DNA of 64,000 nucleotides, taken from the NCBI GenBank assembly GCA_002721785.1, contig PBLO01000039.1:101572-165571 (forward strand). The letters are read 5' to 3'. Shown here in pieces: positions 46,168 through 57,785 of the stretch. Below the pieces are notes generated by a model. It saw only the letters and a program-made list of their open reading frames with translations. It had not been told where the DNA came from and made no database searches. Position numbers and translations under genes: made by a program. The first letter of the stretch is position 1. Every line of letters begins with the position of its first letter. This stretch comes from Halieaceae bacterium. Its GTDB lineage: Bacteria > Pseudomonadota > Gammaproteobacteria > Pseudomonadales > Halieaceae.

Positions 46168-47250
46168 TCACCGCGATTCCCATCGCAGCACCGCACCCTG
46201 ATCGCTGTCGGGATCGTCCTGTATCCACGTGAGCCGATCCAGCGGGGCCATCAGACGTGACAAAGTCTCTGCGTCACTCGCGCCCGTCAATTCAAGCGTG
46301 AGCGTGTCGCCCTCGACCGCAACGGGCCTGACACGCTCCAATGTCGGCAATGAGTTCATCGCCTCAGTCACCGCACGATAATCATCTCGACTCACAACGT
46401 TGCGGATGCGGACTCTGAGTACTTGTTGTGCGCTCTGTTGCGTGAGCGCCACGGCGTACTGCCGGCGCATTTCGGTCATCGCCAACGTAATCGCAGGCTC
46501 GATAACGGCTTCCTCAGACACTGCCTGGACCGCGACAGATTGCTCGATCGTCGTGTCCCGATAAAGCCACTCGGCGATCGTTCTGCCACTACTCAGCCGA
46601 ATCAATTTGCCAATGAGGAGATGCGTCATGCCATAACGTTCGGAAGCCTCAAGAATGGGGCCCAACTCTGCATCCCACAGCGTTTGCGGCGACAACAACA
46701 GGGTGTCAGACAGATCGTAAAGCGGCCTGCGCAGATCGACACCCAAGCTATCGAACGTCTCGCTCATTGCAGCCCACAAAGGCTGCTCACTATCGGTGTT
46801 GCCAAAGCGACGGCCCCCGATATCGTCCACCACCAGCCACATGAGCACTGGTGGCCGCGACGCAGTCCACATCGTGCCGTCGGCTTTTCTGATCAAGTTA
46901 TCAATCGCCTCTGGATCAATCTGCGCGACGAAGCGCGTGCGCCCCTCAATTTGCTCGAACTGGTATAGCGATAGCTGGGATCGCGCGTCGTCGAGGGCGG
47001 CACTGATAGTCGGATGCGCCAGCAGATCGCGGTCACCCGAGCGCAACAGCAGCGTCTGCTGCAAAGCCTCGCGAGCGGCCGCAGCAATGGTCTCTTCACT
47101 GCGATCAGTCACCTGGATGCGCACCACCACCTCGGCGGGCTGCGCGGTCGCTGCGAAGCTTGCGATCGCAACGCTGAGCGCCAGAAATAGCGAGGTGCTC
47201 AACTGACGTAAGCCTCGGCTGCCTGCTTCCCTAAGATTCTGTCTCGTCAT
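46168..47250 (-). CDS. Exported DUF2066-domain protein
   Basis: A 360-residue protein with a signal peptide ([21 protein letters not shown]) and a mature part typical of DUF2066: [66 protein letters not shown] and TIAEWLYRD. Family function is unknown; it is conserved between purM and hda in many gammaproteobacteria, as here. Probably periplasmic or anchored to the outer membrane. The gap to hda is about 30 bp, so likely one transcript. Divergent from purM. Confidence 0.88.
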   Translation of the reverse strand: MTRQNLREAGSRGLRQLSTSLFLALSVAIASFAATAQPAEVVVRIQVTDRSEETIAAAAREALQQTLLLRSGDRDLLAHPTISAALDDARSQLSLYQFEQIEGRTRFVAQIDPEAIDNLIRKADGTMWTASRPPVLMWLVVDDIGGRRFGNTDSEQPLWAAMSETFDSLGVDLRRPLYDLSDTLLLSPQTLWDAELGPILEASERYGMTHLLIGKLIRLSSGRTIAEWLYRDTTIEQSVAVQAVSEEAVIEPAITLAMTEMRRQYAVALTQQSAQQVLRVRIRNVVSRDDYRAVTEAMNSLPTLERVRPVAVEGDTLTLELTGASDAETLSRLMAPLDRLTWIQDDPDSDQGAVLRWESR

Positions 47251-47428
47251 ACCTGTCTGCTGTCACACCTCGGAGCGCACGACGGCGCGCTTGCCGCTGG
47301 CTGTAAGTCAGTCATTTACCTGCGTGCACTCCCCTGAAGTGCCATATTATCAGCCAATCTCGTCAGCATTGCTTTCCAGCACGATGCCGGCGCATTACTA
47401 TCATGCTTTGACCGCCAGAGAGCACGGC

Positions 47429-48469
47429 ATGACGGACTCATCCTCCCCGCAACCCCCCCTGACCTATCGCGATGCGGGCGTCGACATCGATGCGGGAAAT
47501 GCGTTGGTAGAGCGCATTAAAGCCGTGAGCAAAGCGACTTTCAGGCCCGAGGTTTTGACCGGATTGGGCGGCTTCGGGGCCCTGTGCGCTATCCCTCCAG
47601 GCTATACGGAACCCGTGCTGGTATCGGGGACCGATGGCGTGGGCACCAAACTGAAGCTCGCGATGGATCTGGGGATTCACGATACGATTGGTATTGATCT
47701 CGTTGCCATGTGCAGTAATGACATCGCGGTCGTCGGCGCAGAACCTCTCTTTTTTCTCGATTACTACGCAACCGGAAAATTGAACGTCGACGTGGCCGCT
47801 GCGGTAGTAACCGGTATCGGCAAGGGATGTGAACTGGCGGGTGCCGCACTGGTTGGCGGTGAAACTGCCGAGATGCCCGGTATGTACGAGGGTGAAGATT
47901 ACGATCTCGCAGGTTTCTGTGTGGGTGTCGTAGAGCGCGCCAAAATTATTGATGGCAGCCGGGTTAAGCCGGGTGACGCCTTGATCGCGCTCCCCTCAAG
48001 TGGCCCTCACTCCAACGGCTACTCGCTCATCCGCAAGGTGCTCGACGTCACAGGCGCAGACACAAAACAGAGCTGCGGCGAGGTCAGCCTTGGCGAAGCG
48101 CTTCTCGCGCCCACCACCATTTACAACCGTCCGCTGTTGGCACTGCAAAACACGGTTGATGTTAAAGCCATGGCACACATTACGGGCGGCGGCATTCTCG
48201 AGAACTTACCGCGCGTGCTTCCCGCTGACCTGGGCGCTGAAATCCAGCGCGACAGCTGGCAATTGCCAGCCGTTTTCCAGTGGCTACAGGCGGGCGGCAA
48301 TATTGAGGACACTGAAATGATGCGGACCTTCAACTGCGGGATCGGCATGATTCTGGTTGTCGATCAGGCCGCCGCCGCATCGACCTTGGAGGCACTGGCC
48401 GCGCAGGGCGTCAACGGCTGGGAGCTGGGCCACGTCACTGAAGAAGCCACCGAAGTCCAGTTCAACTGA
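47429..48469 (+). CDS. purM: Phosphoribosylformylglycinamidine cyclo-ligase
   Basis: Fifth step of purine synthesis, forming AIR with ATP. From the ATG at 47429 ([24 protein letters not shown]) the protein has 346 residues, as in E. coli; the track start is 46 codons further up without support. Signature blocks: [16 protein letters not shown]-like stretch ([24 protein letters not shown]), [53 protein letters not shown] and [17 protein letters not shown]. purN follows after 97 bp. Confidence 0.97.
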   Translation: MTDSSSPQPPLTYRDAGVDIDAGNALVERIKAVSKATFRPEVLTGLGGFGALCAIPPGYTEPVLVSGTDGVGTKLKLAMDLGIHDTIGIDLVAMCSNDIAVVGAEPLFFLDYYATGKLNVDVAAAVVTGIGKGCELAGAALVGGETAEMPGMYEGEDYDLAGFCVGVVERAKIIDGSRVKPGDALIALPSSGPHSNGYSLIRKVLDVTGADTKQSCGEVSLGEALLAPTTIYNRPLLALQNTVDVKAMAHITGGGILENLPRVLPADLGAEIQRDSWQLPAVFQWLQAGGNIEDTEMMRTFNCGIGMILVVDQAAAASTLEALAAQGVNGWELGHVTEEATEVQFN

Positions 48470-48566
48470 GACGCGCCCATGACCGGCTTCATAGCCCTGA
48501 TCCCCCGGCTCGTTCGACTGCAGCCCCAGTGGAAGGTCTAGTGAAAGGTTCAATGAGGAGGAATTT

Positions 48567-49214
48567 GTGAGCAAGCGGATCGCAGTGCTGTTATCCGGCA
48601 GGGGCTCCAACTTTCAATCCATTTTATCGGCCAGCCAGTCGGGGACGCTGGGCGGCGATATCGCTTTGGTCGTCAGTAACCGACCCGGTGCTGGGGGACT
48701 GGATATTGCACGCGATGCGGGCATCGAAACTGCACTGATTGACCATCAAGCGTATTCAACCCGGGAGGCCTTTGATGCCGATCTCGCCGGCGCACTGGAA
48801 AGTCAGTCGCTGGATCTGATTGTGCTGGCTGGTTTTATGCGCATTCTCACGCCAGAGTTTGTCTCGCGCTTCGCGGGCCGGTTGATGAACATCCATCCGT
48901 CATTGCTCCCGCTTTACCCCGGCCTGCACACCCACCAGCGCGCGCTGGATGCGGGGGATGTACACGCCGGCGCGACGGTGCACTATGTGACAGGGGAACT
49001 TGATGGTGGCCCACCTGTCTTACAGGCAAGGGTGACGGTGGAACCAGATGACGACGTAGATTCACTGGCGGCGCGGGTTTTGCAGCTAGAGCATCAGATC
49101 TATCCGCAGGCGATTGCATGGCACCTTAGCGACCGGTTGCAGTTCACCGCCGGCAGGCTCACCCTCGATGGCATAGCGCTGCCATCGACAGGTCAGCAAT
49201 GGGAGTCAGAATGA
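48567..49214 (+). CDS. purN: Phosphoribosylglycinamide formyltransferase
   Basis: Transfers formyl from 10-formyltetrahydrofolate to GAR in purine synthesis. Length 215 residues; GTG start preceded by GAGGAGGAA. Substrate and catalytic residues are in place: VLLSGRGSNFQSIL, LAGFMRILTPEFVSRFAGRLMNIHPSLLPLYPGLHTHQRALDAG with the Asn/His pair, and GATVHYVTGELDGGPPVLQA with the Asp. Overlaps the following DUF3108 gene by 4 bp. Confidence 0.98.
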   Translation: MSKRIAVLLSGRGSNFQSILSASQSGTLGGDIALVVSNRPGAGGLDIARDAGIETALIDHQAYSTREAFDADLAGALESQSLDLIVLAGFMRILTPEFVSRFAGRLMNIHPSLLPLYPGLHTHQRALDAGDVHAGATVHYVTGELDGGPPVLQARVTVEPDDDVDSLAARVLQLEHQIYPQAIAWHLSDRLQFTAGRLTLDGIALPSTGQQWESE

Positions 49215-49939
49215 AAAGCATCGTGAAGTGGCTTACCGCCTCAGCATTGACCGGCCAGATCTTGGGCGCCCCCATCACGGTGCTGGCAGCAGGGGATCTC
49301 TCGCTGTACGAAGCGACCTACACGACCAAGGTGATCGGCCTGTCAGTCACGCTCAACCGAAGTCTCACCCGCGATGGCGATCGCTATCACCTGAGCCAGG
49401 CGGGCAAAACGTTCATGCTGAAATTGAATGAGGACTCTCACTTCAGGTTAGAGAGCGGGCAAATCATTGGCGAGGACTTCGTCTACCAGTTAGGCGGAGT
49501 GAGTAAACGGCGGCGCGAGGTCCACTTCGACCCCGACAACGACATCATCCGCAGCCTAAAGAAAAAAGAGTGGACCGAGCACCCGTGGTCGCCAGACGTT
49601 CTGGACCGGCTCAGCCAGCAAGAACAGATGCGCCTGCAGCTACTGCGCGCTGACTCACCGCCCGAGCGTATTTCGCTCTCGATCGTCGACGGACCGCGCA
49701 TTAAATTAAAGCACTTCGATTTGGTCGAGGCGGGCCCGCTGGAAACCGAGGTCGGCACACTGAATACGGTGCACTACACCCTGCGCCACGACGATCCGTC
49801 GGAACGCAGCTCAGACGCTTGGTTAGCGACTGATCATGATTTTCTGATGGTGCTTACAGAGCACACCGAGGATAGTTCGAAGACTGTCATTCGCCTTCAG
49901 AGCGCTTCAATTGAGGGCAAAGCCGTTACCGGACAGTAA
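49211..49939 (+). CDS. Exported DUF3108-domain protein
   Basis: From the ATG at 49211 (MKSIVKWLTASALTGQILGAPITVLAAGD), 242 residues with a signal peptide cleaved near VLAAG. The mature part is beta-rich and matches DUF3108: SLYEATYTTKVIGLSVTLNRSLTRDGDRYHLS at the start, RREVHFDPDNDIIRS, and LNTVHYTLRHDDPSERSSDAWLATDHDFLMV. Function unknown, predicted periplasmic. purM-purN-DUF3108 is a known order in Pseudomonas and relatives. The downstream 185 bp before dcd show no gene or clear terminator. Confidence 0.86.
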   Translation: MKSIVKWLTASALTGQILGAPITVLAAGDLSLYEATYTTKVIGLSVTLNRSLTRDGDRYHLSQAGKTFMLKLNEDSHFRLESGQIIGEDFVYQLGGVSKRRREVHFDPDNDIIRSLKKKEWTEHPWSPDVLDRLSQQEQMRLQLLRADSPPERISLSIVDGPRIKLKHFDLVEAGPLETEVGTLNTVHYTLRHDDPSERSSDAWLATDHDFLMVLTEHTEDSSKTVIRLQSASIEGKAVTGQ

Positions 49940-50124
49940 GCGGCATGCTGATGGCGCGCGAAACCCGCTCCTTGCGTCAAAGAGTCGAATCTAACGTACC
50001 CGATCCGCCGCGGCGATATCGCACGAGAAACAGATCTCTTGTTTGCTATGCAAAGTCGCTGAGGCGTTAGCCACAAACTGCTCCGGACTCACCACCAATC
50101 GCCACACTGCTCTACTGCGAGCGA

Positions 50125-50691
50125 TCACGCTCGGGGCAACGTGACCCCGCGCTGCCCCTGGTACTTACCGCCGCGGTCCGCATAGCTGGTCTCACAGACC
50201 TCGTCAGATTCGAAGAACAACATCTGTGCCACGCCCTCATTGGCATAGATCTTTGCCGGCAAGGTCGTGGTATTGGAGAATTCTAGGGTCACATGCCCTT
50301 CCCACTCTGGCTCCAACGGTGTGACATTGACGATGATGCCGCATCGCGCGTAAGTCGATTTTCCGAGGCAAATAGTCAACACGTTGCGGGGAATACGAAA
50401 GTACTCAACCGTACAGGCCAGCGCGAACGAATTGGGCGGAATCACACACACGTCGCCTTCAACGTGAACAAAGCTGTCTTCATCAAAATGCTTGGGATCA
50501 ACGGTCGCCGAGTGGATATTGGTGAACACCTTGAATTCGCGGGAGCACCGTACGTCGTAGCCATAGCTTGACGTGCCATAAGAAATCAGACGCCGGTCGC
50601 CATCCATCCGCACCTGGTCTGGCGCGAAGGGCTCAATCATGCCCTCTTGCTCAGCCATGCGGCGTATCCATTTATCTGACTTAATGCTCAC
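50125..50691 (-). CDS. dcd: dCTP deaminase
   Basis: Makes dUTP from dCTP for thymidylate synthesis. Length 188 residues. Family blocks: [104 protein letters not shown] with the catalytic Glu, and [18 protein letters not shown]. It lies downstream of the apbC/mrp gene in the same direction; this pair is common in gammaproteobacteria. Confidence 0.98.
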   Translation of the reverse strand: MSIKSDKWIRRMAEQEGMIEPFAPDQVRMDGDRRLISYGTSSYGYDVRCSREFKVFTNIHSATVDPKHFDEDSFVHVEGDVCVIPPNSFALACTVEYFRIPRNVLTICLGKSTYARCGIIVNVTPLEPEWEGHVTLEFSNTTTLPAKIYANEGVAQMLFFESDEVCETSYADRGGKYQGQRGVTLPRA

Positions 50692-50729
50692 TGCCGTTCT
50701 CCTACTTGTATCCCACGCGGTTCGCGCGC

Positions 50730-51536
50730 TCAGTCGCCCATACTGATCACCGGGGCGGATGCCGGTTGTTGTTGACCCAGGGTTGCCATCAGCTCTCTGG
50801 CCGCCGCTTGATAGACGCCTGCGATCGCGCCTTCCGGGTCTGCGCAGACGATGGGGTGCCCCGTATCTGCATGCTCTCGGATCGCTCGGTCCAACGGTAT
50901 TTGCCCCAGCAGCGGCACACCGTATTGCTCAGCGAGGTTGTGCCCTCCGGCCTCTCCGAACAGCGGTTCGACGTGGCCGCAGGACGAACACACATACGCC
51001 GCCATATTCTCAATCAAGCCCAATACGGGCACTTCGACCTTCTGGAACATCTCGATGCCCTTGCGCGCATCGAGTAGCGCAATGTCCTGAGGCGTCGTGA
51101 CAATCACCGCACCAGAGAGCGTTGCGCGCTGCGCCAGCGTCAATTGAATATCACCCGTGCCAGGTGGCATATCGACCAGTAGTACGTCGATGTCGCCCCA
51201 TAGCGTTTTTTCGAGTAGCTGGCTCATCGCTGAGCTGGCCATGGGCCCTCGCCACACCATCGGCGTCTTGGCAGAACTCAGATATCCCATCGACATGGTC
51301 TTCAGTCCATGCGCTTCGACGGGTAGTAAAAACTCACCGTCTTGCTGATCGGGAGTTGTACTCTCGGGCACACCCAGCATGAGCTGCTGACTGGGGCCAT
51401 AAATATCGGCGTCTAACAGGCCAACGGACAGGCCTTGCTGCTTCAGTGCAGCAGCCAGGTTAGTGGTGACGGTGGACTTGCCAACGCCGCCTTTTCCGGA
51501 GGCCACAGCCACCACGTGGTGAGAAGCTGACACCAC
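50730..51536 (-). CDS. Iron-sulfur carrier P-loop ATPase ApbC/Mrp, short form
   Basis: ATP-binding Fe-S carrier of the Mrp/NBP35 family. From the GTG codons at 51536/51533, preceded by AAGGA, the protein has about 268 residues. The P-loop [23 protein letters not shown] is near the N-terminus, [14 protein letters not shown] follows, and the Fe-S CXXC is in [13 protein letters not shown]. The N-terminal DUF59/MIP18 domain of the ~370-residue E. coli Mrp is missing: upstream codons to the stop do not encode it. Divergent from metG, as mrp is in E. coli. Confidence 0.93.
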   Translation of the reverse strand: MVSASHHVVAVASGKGGVGKSTVTTNLAAALKQQGLSVGLLDADIYGPSQQLMLGVPESTTPDQQDGEFLLPVEAHGLKTMSMGYLSSAKTPMVWRGPMASSAMSQLLEKTLWGDIDVLLVDMPPGTGDIQLTLAQRATLSGAVIVTTPQDIALLDARKGIEMFQKVEVPVLGLIENMAAYVCSSCGHVEPLFGEAGGHNLAEQYGVPLLGQIPLDRAIREHADTGHPIVCADPEGAIAGVYQAAARELMATLGQQQPASAPVISMGD

Positions 51537-51664
51537 TGTTTTCCTTTGGTCAAACGAGACGCTAAGTATACCGCGACAGCCACCTGATCCGATCACTGTT
51601 AGACAGCGAAATCATCGAAAATCCGGTAGACTGCGCGCCTTTCCTACTCTGGACCCCGCCTTCG

Positions 51665-53314
51665 ATGAGCGCCGCTCCGAGAAAAATTCTGGTGACCTCG
51701 GCATTACCCTATGCCAATGCGCCGCTGCATATCGGGCACATGCTCGAGCAAGCACAGACCGATATCTGGGTAAGATTTCAGCGCTCTCGGGGGCATGAAT
51801 GCCGGTATGTCTGTGCAGACGACGCCCACGGCACTGCCATCATGCTCTCAGCAGAGGCATCGAACCGTACCCCGGAAGAACATATCGCGGCGATTCAGGC
51901 AAAACACGAGCAGGACTCCGCAGGGTTTCTGATTCAGTTTGATCATTATCACTCGACCCACTCACCGGAAAATCAGCGCTGGTCTGAAACCATTTTCAAG
52001 CGCCTGGAGCAGGGTGGGCACATTGCGGTAAGAGAGATCACGCAGGCTTTCGACCCCGAGAAAGGCTTGTTCCTCGCAGATCGTTTCATCAAGGGCACCT
52101 GCCCAAAGTGCAAGGCGCCCGATCAATACGGCGACAATTGCGAGGCCTGTGGCGCCACCTACTCTCCGACCGATCTCATTGACCCGGTCTCGGCGCTTTC
52201 GGGCGCCACACCGATCGACAAAGCGTCGAGTCACCTGTTCTTTCAGCTCAGTCACTTCGAGGACTTGCTGACCAACTGGATTGGCAGCGAGCAACTGCAG
52301 CCACCGATTGCCAACAAGCTGCGGGAGTGGCTGGATGCCGGGCTCCAGGACTGGGACATTAGCCGTGATGCACCCTATTTCGGCTTTGAGATTCCCGGTT
52401 ATCCCGGCAAGTATTTCTATGTGTGGCTGGATGCGCCGATTGGTTACATCGCCAGCCACGAGGCCCTGTGCCGCGAAAACGGCGATGACTTTGACGCCTA
52501 CTGGCTACCGGGTGGCGACACTGAGCTCTATCACTTCATCGGCAAGGACATCGTGAACTTCCATGGCCTGTTCTGGCCTGCCATGCTCGACAGTGCTGGT
52601 CTGCGGCAACCCACGGCCGTGTACGCCCACGGGTTCCTGACCGTCAACGGCGTGAAGATGTCGAAAAGCCGCGGCACGTTTATCCTCGCCGAAACTTATC
52701 TGGAGCACCTCGACCCCGAGTACCTGCGGTACTACTTTGCCGCCAAACTCTCGGCGGGCGTCGATGACATAGACCTCAATCTCGATGATTTCGTGCAGCG
52801 CGTGAACTCGGATCTCATCGGCAAAGTGGTCAATATCGCCAGCCGTTGTGCAGGCTTTTTGCGCAAGAAGTTTGATAACCGCATGAGTACCGCGTGCGCT
52901 GAACCCGAGCTGGTGCAGTCTTTCATCGACGCGGGCGAGCATATTGCGGCGCTCTACGAGGCGCGCGAGTTCAATCGGGCGATGCGCGAGATCATCACAC
53001 TCGCGGATCGCGCCAACCAGTACATAGACGAGAAAAAACCCTGGGTGATGGCGAAGGACGAGACGCTTGCCGATGAAGTCCAGAACGTCTGCTCGGTGGG
53101 GGTCAATTTATTCCGCGTATTGGCCACCTACCTCAAGCCAGTGCTGCCCGCCATGGCCGAAAAATCCGAAGCGTTTTTGCAGTACTCGCTCGACTGGACC
53201 GCACTGCAGGCGCCGCTCGTCGATCACGAATTGGCACCGTTTCAGCCGCTTTTGCAGCGGGTTGATGCCGAGGTTGTCACCGCCATGGTCGACGCCAGTA
53301 AAAACAGCACCTGA
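51665..53314 (+). CDS. metG: Methionyl-tRNA synthetase, short form
   Basis: Class I synthetase that charges tRNA-Met. Length 549 residues. HIGH is at 22-25 ([12 protein letters not shown]), the zinc knuckle is [18 protein letters not shown], and KMSKS lies near residue 330 ([12 protein letters not shown]). The anticodon-binding helical domain includes [15 protein letters not shown]. The C-terminal tRNA-binding/dimerisation OB domain of the 677-residue E. coli enzyme is absent, so it resembles the ~550-residue type. A possible -10 element TAGACT with a GCGCGCC discriminator precedes it. Confidence 0.97.
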   Translation: MSAAPRKILVTSALPYANAPLHIGHMLEQAQTDIWVRFQRSRGHECRYVCADDAHGTAIMLSAEASNRTPEEHIAAIQAKHEQDSAGFLIQFDHYHSTHSPENQRWSETIFKRLEQGGHIAVREITQAFDPEKGLFLADRFIKGTCPKCKAPDQYGDNCEACGATYSPTDLIDPVSALSGATPIDKASSHLFFQLSHFEDLLTNWIGSEQLQPPIANKLREWLDAGLQDWDISRDAPYFGFEIPGYPGKYFYVWLDAPIGYIASHEALCRENGDDFDAYWLPGGDTELYHFIGKDIVNFHGLFWPAMLDSAGLRQPTAVYAHGFLTVNGVKMSKSRGTFILAETYLEHLDPEYLRYYFAAKLSAGVDDIDLNLDDFVQRVNSDLIGKVVNIASRCAGFLRKKFDNRMSTACAEPELVQSFIDAGEHIAALYEAREFNRAMREIITLADRANQYIDEKKPWVMAKDETLADEVQNVCSVGVNLFRVLATYLKPVLPAMAEKSEAFLQYSLDWTALQAPLVDHELAPFQPLLQRVDAEVVTAMVDASKNST

Positions 53315-53400
53315 ACCGACAAATACTTCCTGTCAGACACCTGATATATTCCCTACTATTGCGGCTTTGAGTCGATATCAAGTCGCCGCAGGGGGATGAC

Positions 53401-53979
53401 ATGCTGGGTGATATCGCGCTCCTGTTGGTGGGTGCGGTCTTGGTCAACAATTTCGTATTGGTACAGTTTTTAGGGCTGTGCCCGTTTATGGGTGTGTCCA
53501 ATAAACTCGAGACCGCCATGGGCATGTCGGTGGCGACCACGTTTGTTCTGACGCTCGCCTCCGTCTGCAGCTATTTGACCTACAACTACCTGCTCATCCC
53601 ACTCGATCTGGCTTACCTGCGCACCATCAGCTTTATTTTGGTGATCGCGGTTGTCGTGCAGTTCACCGAGATGGTGGTTCGGAAAACCAGCCCGTTGCTG
53701 CACCGGGTGCTGGGCGTGTTCCTGCCGCTCATCACGACCAATTGCGCCGTATTGGGCGTTGCCCTACTGAACATCAATCAGGCACACAACTTTGTAGAGT
53801 CGCTGTTCTATGGTTTAGGGGCAGCGCTAGGCTTTTCTCTGGTGCTCGTCCTGTTTGCAGCAATGCGGGAGCGTCTTGCAGTCGCCGACGTGCCCGAGCC
53901 GTTTCAGGGCGCCGCCATTGGCATGATTACCGCGGGCCTCGCGTCGCTGGCCTTCATGGGCTTTGCGGGACTGATTTGA
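53401..53979 (+). CDS. rsxA: Electron transport complex subunit RsxA/RnfA
   Basis: Integral membrane subunit of the RNF/RSX ferredoxin:NAD oxidoreductase. Length 192 residues with six transmembrane segments. Typical sequence: [74 protein letters not shown] and [19 protein letters not shown], including the half-channel cysteines that bind the shared Fe-S cluster. First gene of rsxABCDGE. Confidence 0.98.
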   Translation: MLGDIALLLVGAVLVNNFVLVQFLGLCPFMGVSNKLETAMGMSVATTFVLTLASVCSYLTYNYLLIPLDLAYLRTISFILVIAVVVQFTEMVVRKTSPLLHRVLGVFLPLITTNCAVLGVALLNINQAHNFVESLFYGLGAALGFSLVLVLFAAMRERLAVADVPEPFQGAAIGMITAGLASLAFMGFAGLI

Positions 53980-54590
53980 TGGTCGCGCTGCTGACAGAAC
54001 AGCCACTGTTGGCCGCACTCAGCGCTCTGCTCGGTTTGGGTGCGATTTTCGGCGCGCTTTTAGGTTTTGCGGCGATTCGCTTTCGCGTCGAAGGAAACCC
54101 GATCAGCGAGCAAATTAACGCCCTGCTGCCACAAACCCAATGCGGTCAATGTGGCTATCCCGGCTGTCGCCCCTACTCCGAGGCGATTGCTGACGGGGAC
54201 GCCATCAACAAATGCCCCCCAGGTGGCGAGGAAACCATTCAGGCCCTGGCTGACCTGCTTGACGTCGAGCCCCAGCCTCTAGATGCCGAGCACGGCACCG
54301 AAAAAGAACCGGTCGTGGCCTGGATTCGCGAAGCCGAATGCATTGGCTGCACCAAGTGTATTCAAGCGTGTCCGGTCGATGCCATCTTAGGCGCGGCCAA
54401 GGTGATGCATACCGTGATTGCGGACGAGTGCACAGGGTGCGATCTGTGTATTGAGCCCTGCCCGGTCGACTGCATCGATCTGATCCCAAGAAAATCAGGC
54501 ATTGGCTTCTGGCATTGGCCGCTCCCCGAAGATCGAGCCCCGCGCTTCGATGTGATCGCTACGGACGGGGTAGCGCGAGACGCAGCATGA
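53979..54590 (+). CDS. rsxB: Electron transport complex subunit RsxB/RnfB
   Basis: Ferredoxin-like subunit, presumed electron entry point. From the ATG at 53979, overlapping the rsxA stop, 203 residues. An N-terminal membrane anchor ([22 protein letters not shown]) is followed by the [4Fe-4S] domain [22 protein letters not shown] and two ferredoxin clusters, [16 protein letters not shown] and [16 protein letters not shown]. The ORF-track start inside rsxA is not used. Confidence 0.97.
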   Translation: MVALLTEQPLLAALSALLGLGAIFGALLGFAAIRFRVEGNPISEQINALLPQTQCGQCGYPGCRPYSEAIADGDAINKCPPGGEETIQALADLLDVEPQPLDAEHGTEKEPVVAWIREAECIGCTKCIQACPVDAILGAAKVMHTVIADECTGCDLCIEPCPVDCIDLIPRKSGIGFWHWPLPEDRAPRFDVIATDGVARDAA

Positions 54591-56134
54591 GAGCGATCCA
54601 CGACATTCACGGTGGCGTGCACCCACCGGAGCGCAAGGAGTTGTCGCAGCCCGGGCAACTGACCGATGCCCCCTTACCCACTCACCTCGTACTGCCGCTG
54701 CGCCAGCATCTGGGCGTCCCGGCAGCTCCTTGCGTAGCCGTGGGCGACACCGTACTCGGTGGGCAGCAGATCGCTGAGGCGCAGGGGCCGATGAGCGTCC
54801 CCGTCCATGCGCCCACATCGGGCAGCATTGTGGCAATCGAATCGCGACCTATTGCGCACGCATCAGGCCTCGAGGATCACTGCATTGTCCTAGAAACCGA
54901 CGGACGGAATCAGTGGGTCACCTGTGCGGGGACAGCCGATTGGCACGCGGAGGATCCCGTTACCCTAGTGGAACGGATAAAAGACGCGGGTATCGCGGGA
55001 ATGGGCGGCGCAGGGTTTCCGACAGCAGTGAAACTCACGCCCGGGCCCACGCGAAATATCGAGACGGTGTTGATCAACGGCACCGAATGCGAGCCCTACA
55101 TCACGGCTGACGATACGCTCATGCAGTGCCACGCTGATGAACTGGTTGAGGGCGCACAAATTCTGGCTCATGTTGTGTCGGCCGATGCGATTCTCATCGG
55201 TATTGAGGACAATAAACCCGCTGCCATTGCACGCGTCGCCGCAGCGATCGAGCGCTCCGGGGCTGATATCGAACTGGCCACTTTCCCCACTAAATACCCG
55301 TCCGGCGGCGAAAAGCAAATCATCGAAATTCTGACCGGGCAGCAGGTGCCGTCGGGGGGCATTCCCGCCGATATTGGCTTAGTCTGTGTTAACCCAGGTA
55401 CCGCGGTGGCAGCGAAACGCGCCATTGTCGACGGCAAACCCCTCACCCACCGCATCGTAACGCTGACCGGCGAATCCCTCAGCACGCCGCAAAACGTAAC
55501 GGCTTGCTTGGGCACGCCAATCACATGGTTAATGGCCCATGCGGGACTCTCCGCTGCGCCGCAGCAACGCATCATTCATGGTGGGCCGATGATGGGGTTT
55601 GCGGTGTCGAACCTCGAGGCACCCATCACCAAGATCACCAACTGCCTGCTGGCACCAACAGTGGCCGAGCTGCCATTACCTGAGCCCGCCAAACCGTGCA
55701 TTCGCTGCGGACACTGCGCGGAGGCTTGCCCCGCATCACTCCTGCCGCAGCAGCTTTATTGGTATGCGCGCGCCAAGGATCAAGAACAGCTGGCTGAACA
55801 CCGGCTCTTTGACTGCATCGAGTGTGGCGCCTGCGCCTATGTTTGCCCAAGCCAGATTCCACTGGTCCAATACTACCGGGCAGCGAAGGGACAGATCCGC
55901 GACAGCGAGCAGGAAAAGCGCCGCTCTGATAACTCGCGGGAGCGCTTTGAGGCCCGGCAGGCGCGACTTGAGGCGGAAGCCGCGGCTCGTGAGGCGAAAC
56001 GCGCAGCACGCAAAGCCGCCGCAGCCGATAAAGCTGCAGAAGGCGGCGTTGACCCTATTCAGGCGGCCATTGAGCGCGCCAAAGCCCGGAAAGCCGAGCA
56101 AGACCAGGGCGCGGATAAAGAGCCTGCACATTGA
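54587..56134 (+). CDS. rsxC: Electron transport complex subunit RsxC/RnfC
   Basis: NADH/FMN-binding peripheral subunit. From the ATG at 54587 ([18 protein letters not shown]), 515 residues. [13 protein letters not shown] and [16 protein letters not shown] are hallmarks, the latter in the NADH/FMN region. [17 protein letters not shown] and GGPMMGFA follow. Two ferredoxin motifs are [24 protein letters not shown] and [22 protein letters not shown]. The C-terminus is an Ala/Lys/Glu-rich helix ([17 protein letters not shown]), shorter than in E. coli. Overlaps rsxB and rsxD. Confidence 0.97.
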   Translation: MRAIHDIHGGVHPPERKELSQPGQLTDAPLPTHLVLPLRQHLGVPAAPCVAVGDTVLGGQQIAEAQGPMSVPVHAPTSGSIVAIESRPIAHASGLEDHCIVLETDGRNQWVTCAGTADWHAEDPVTLVERIKDAGIAGMGGAGFPTAVKLTPGPTRNIETVLINGTECEPYITADDTLMQCHADELVEGAQILAHVVSADAILIGIEDNKPAAIARVAAAIERSGADIELATFPTKYPSGGEKQIIEILTGQQVPSGGIPADIGLVCVNPGTAVAAKRAIVDGKPLTHRIVTLTGESLSTPQNVTACLGTPITWLMAHAGLSAAPQQRIIHGGPMMGFAVSNLEAPITKITNCLLAPTVAELPLPEPAKPCIRCGHCAEACPASLLPQQLYWYARAKDQEQLAEHRLFDCIECGACAYVCPSQIPLVQYYRAAKGQIRDSEQEKRRSDNSRERFEARQARLEAEAAAREAKRAARKAAAADKAAEGGVDPIQAAIERAKARKAEQDQGADKEPAH

Positions 56135-57153
56135 GCTTGCTTAGAGTGACATCGCCCCATGCGGCGGGCCAGAGCAAAGTCTCGTCAGTGATGCGGGACG
56201 TACTGCTGGCCACCCTACCCGGCGTGGTGGTGCTCACCGCTTATTTCGGTCCAGGAACGCTGGTAAACATTGTGTTGGGTGGTCTGATCGCGGTGGCCTG
56301 CGAATATGCGGTGACCGCGTGGCGCGGCCGTGACCCCAGGGTCGCGATCAGCGATCTCAGCATTCTGGTGACATCGACACTTCTCTGCATCGCCCTCCCG
56401 CCCTATGCGCCATGGTGGCTCATCGTGATCGGCGTGCTCACTGCGGTCCTGCTTGGCAAGCAGGTGTTTGGCGGACTCGGATATAACCCGTTCAATCCCG
56501 CGATGGTGGGCTACGTCGTATTGTTGATTTCGTTCCCCGTGCAGATGAGCGCCTGGGCACCACCCCGCGGCCTGACGGACGTCCCGGGGCTGGGTGAGAC
56601 ACTTCGCCATTTGTTCGCACCGGGTACGATCGATGCCGTGACCGCAGCAACGCCCCTCGATCTGCTTCGCCAAAACACCGGCCTGTTATTTGATGATTTG
56701 ATGAGCAGTCGGCCTGAACTCGTTGGCTGGGGCGGTGTCGGTTGGCTACAAGCCAACATCGCTTTCCTAGTCGGAGGCATCTGGCTCCTCTATCGAAAAA
56801 CGTTCACCTGGCACGCACCACTGGCCATGCTGGCGGCACTGAGTTTTTGCGCATTGATCGGCTATGACGGCGGCAGTTCTGAGAGCGGCGGCAGCGCGCT
56901 CTTTCATTTATTCAGTGGCGCCACGATGTTCGCTGCATTTTTCATCATTACCGACCCGGTGAGTTCAGCGGTATCCAACCGCGGACGACTCATTTTTGGG
57001 GCACTGATTGGTGCACTGGTGTACCTGATCCGGGTGCTCGGCAACTATCCGGATGCCGTCGCTTTCGCCGTGCTCATCCTGAATTTCTGTGCGCCCTTTA
57101 TCGACCACTACACCCAGCCGAAGGTGTACGGCACGCGGAATAAAGACGTATGA
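56131..57153 (+). CDS. rsxD: Electron transport complex subunit RsxD/RnfD
   Basis: Membrane subunit of the NqrB/RnfD family, with a covalent flavin and probably part of the ion path. Length 340 residues; TTG start overlapping the rsxC TGA. About nine hydrophobic segments. YNPFNPAMVGYVVLLISFP and LFHLFSGATMFAAFFIITDPVSSAVSNRGRLIFG are characteristic. The candidate flavinylation site is DAVTAATPLDLLRQ with Thr174; the usual motif is S/T-G-A-T, so TAAT is a small variation. Confidence 0.96.
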   Translation: MSLLRVTSPHAAGQSKVSSVMRDVLLATLPGVVVLTAYFGPGTLVNIVLGGLIAVACEYAVTAWRGRDPRVAISDLSILVTSTLLCIALPPYAPWWLIVIGVLTAVLLGKQVFGGLGYNPFNPAMVGYVVLLISFPVQMSAWAPPRGLTDVPGLGETLRHLFAPGTIDAVTAATPLDLLRQNTGLLFDDLMSSRPELVGWGGVGWLQANIAFLVGGIWLLYRKTFTWHAPLAMLAALSFCALIGYDGGSSESGGSALFHLFSGATMFAAFFIITDPVSSAVSNRGRLIFGALIGALVYLIRVLGNYPDAVAFAVLILNFCAPFIDHYTQPKVYGTRNKDV

Positions 57154-57785
57154 AGTGGCTTGCTTCCATTGGCCTCAGTGGCACTGTGCTGGCGCTCTTC
57201 GCTGCCGTGACATCGATCGCGATTGGCTGGACGTATCTCAGCACGAAAAGCCAGATCGACTTTGAGGTGCGGCGAGCAGAGGCACGACAACTGCTCGAAA
57301 TTTTCCCGGCAGATACCCACGATAATGAACTGGTAGATGACACCTTCACAATCGACGCCGAAACACCGCTTCTGGGTATCCGTGAGGCGCGGCAAGGGTA
57401 CCGCGTTCGTCTTAACGGTGACGTCATTGGCGTGATCCTGCCGACGACGGCTCGCGATGGCTACAGCGGCGACATTCGTGCGCTGGTGGGAATCCGGCGG
57501 GATGGCACCGTGGCCGGTATCCGGGTCGTTGCGCACCGCGAGACGCCCGGTCTCGGCGACAAGGTCGACATCCGCAAATCGGATTGGGTCACAGATTTCA
57601 ATCAGCGCAGTCTGGCGGATCCCACCCTGCCTGGCTGGAACGTCAAGAAAGACGGCGGGGTGTTTGATCAATTTACCGGAGCGACCGTTACTCCGCGCGC
57701 AGTGATTCTCGCCACGCGACGGGCACTGGAATACGCTAACCTCCATACGGCAACGCTATTTGAAACGGAGGCAGAGTCAGCATGA
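57150..57785 (+). CDS. rsxG: Electron transport complex subunit RsxG/RnfG
   Basis: Periplasmic flavoprotein anchored by one N-terminal helix ([21 protein letters not shown]). Length 211 residues. The covalent FMN motif is [13 protein letters not shown], with Thr179 as the expected attachment residue. [36 protein letters not shown] is the conserved FMN-binding domain core. It starts with ATG overlapping the rsxD stop and overlaps rsxE at its end. Confidence 0.97.
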   Translation: MKWLASIGLSGTVLALFAAVTSIAIGWTYLSTKSQIDFEVRRAEARQLLEIFPADTHDNELVDDTFTIDAETPLLGIREARQGYRVRLNGDVIGVILPTTARDGYSGDIRALVGIRRDGTVAGIRVVAHRETPGLGDKVDIRKSDWVTDFNQRSLADPTLPGWNVKKDGGVFDQFTGATVTPRAVILATRRALEYANLHTATLFETEAESA

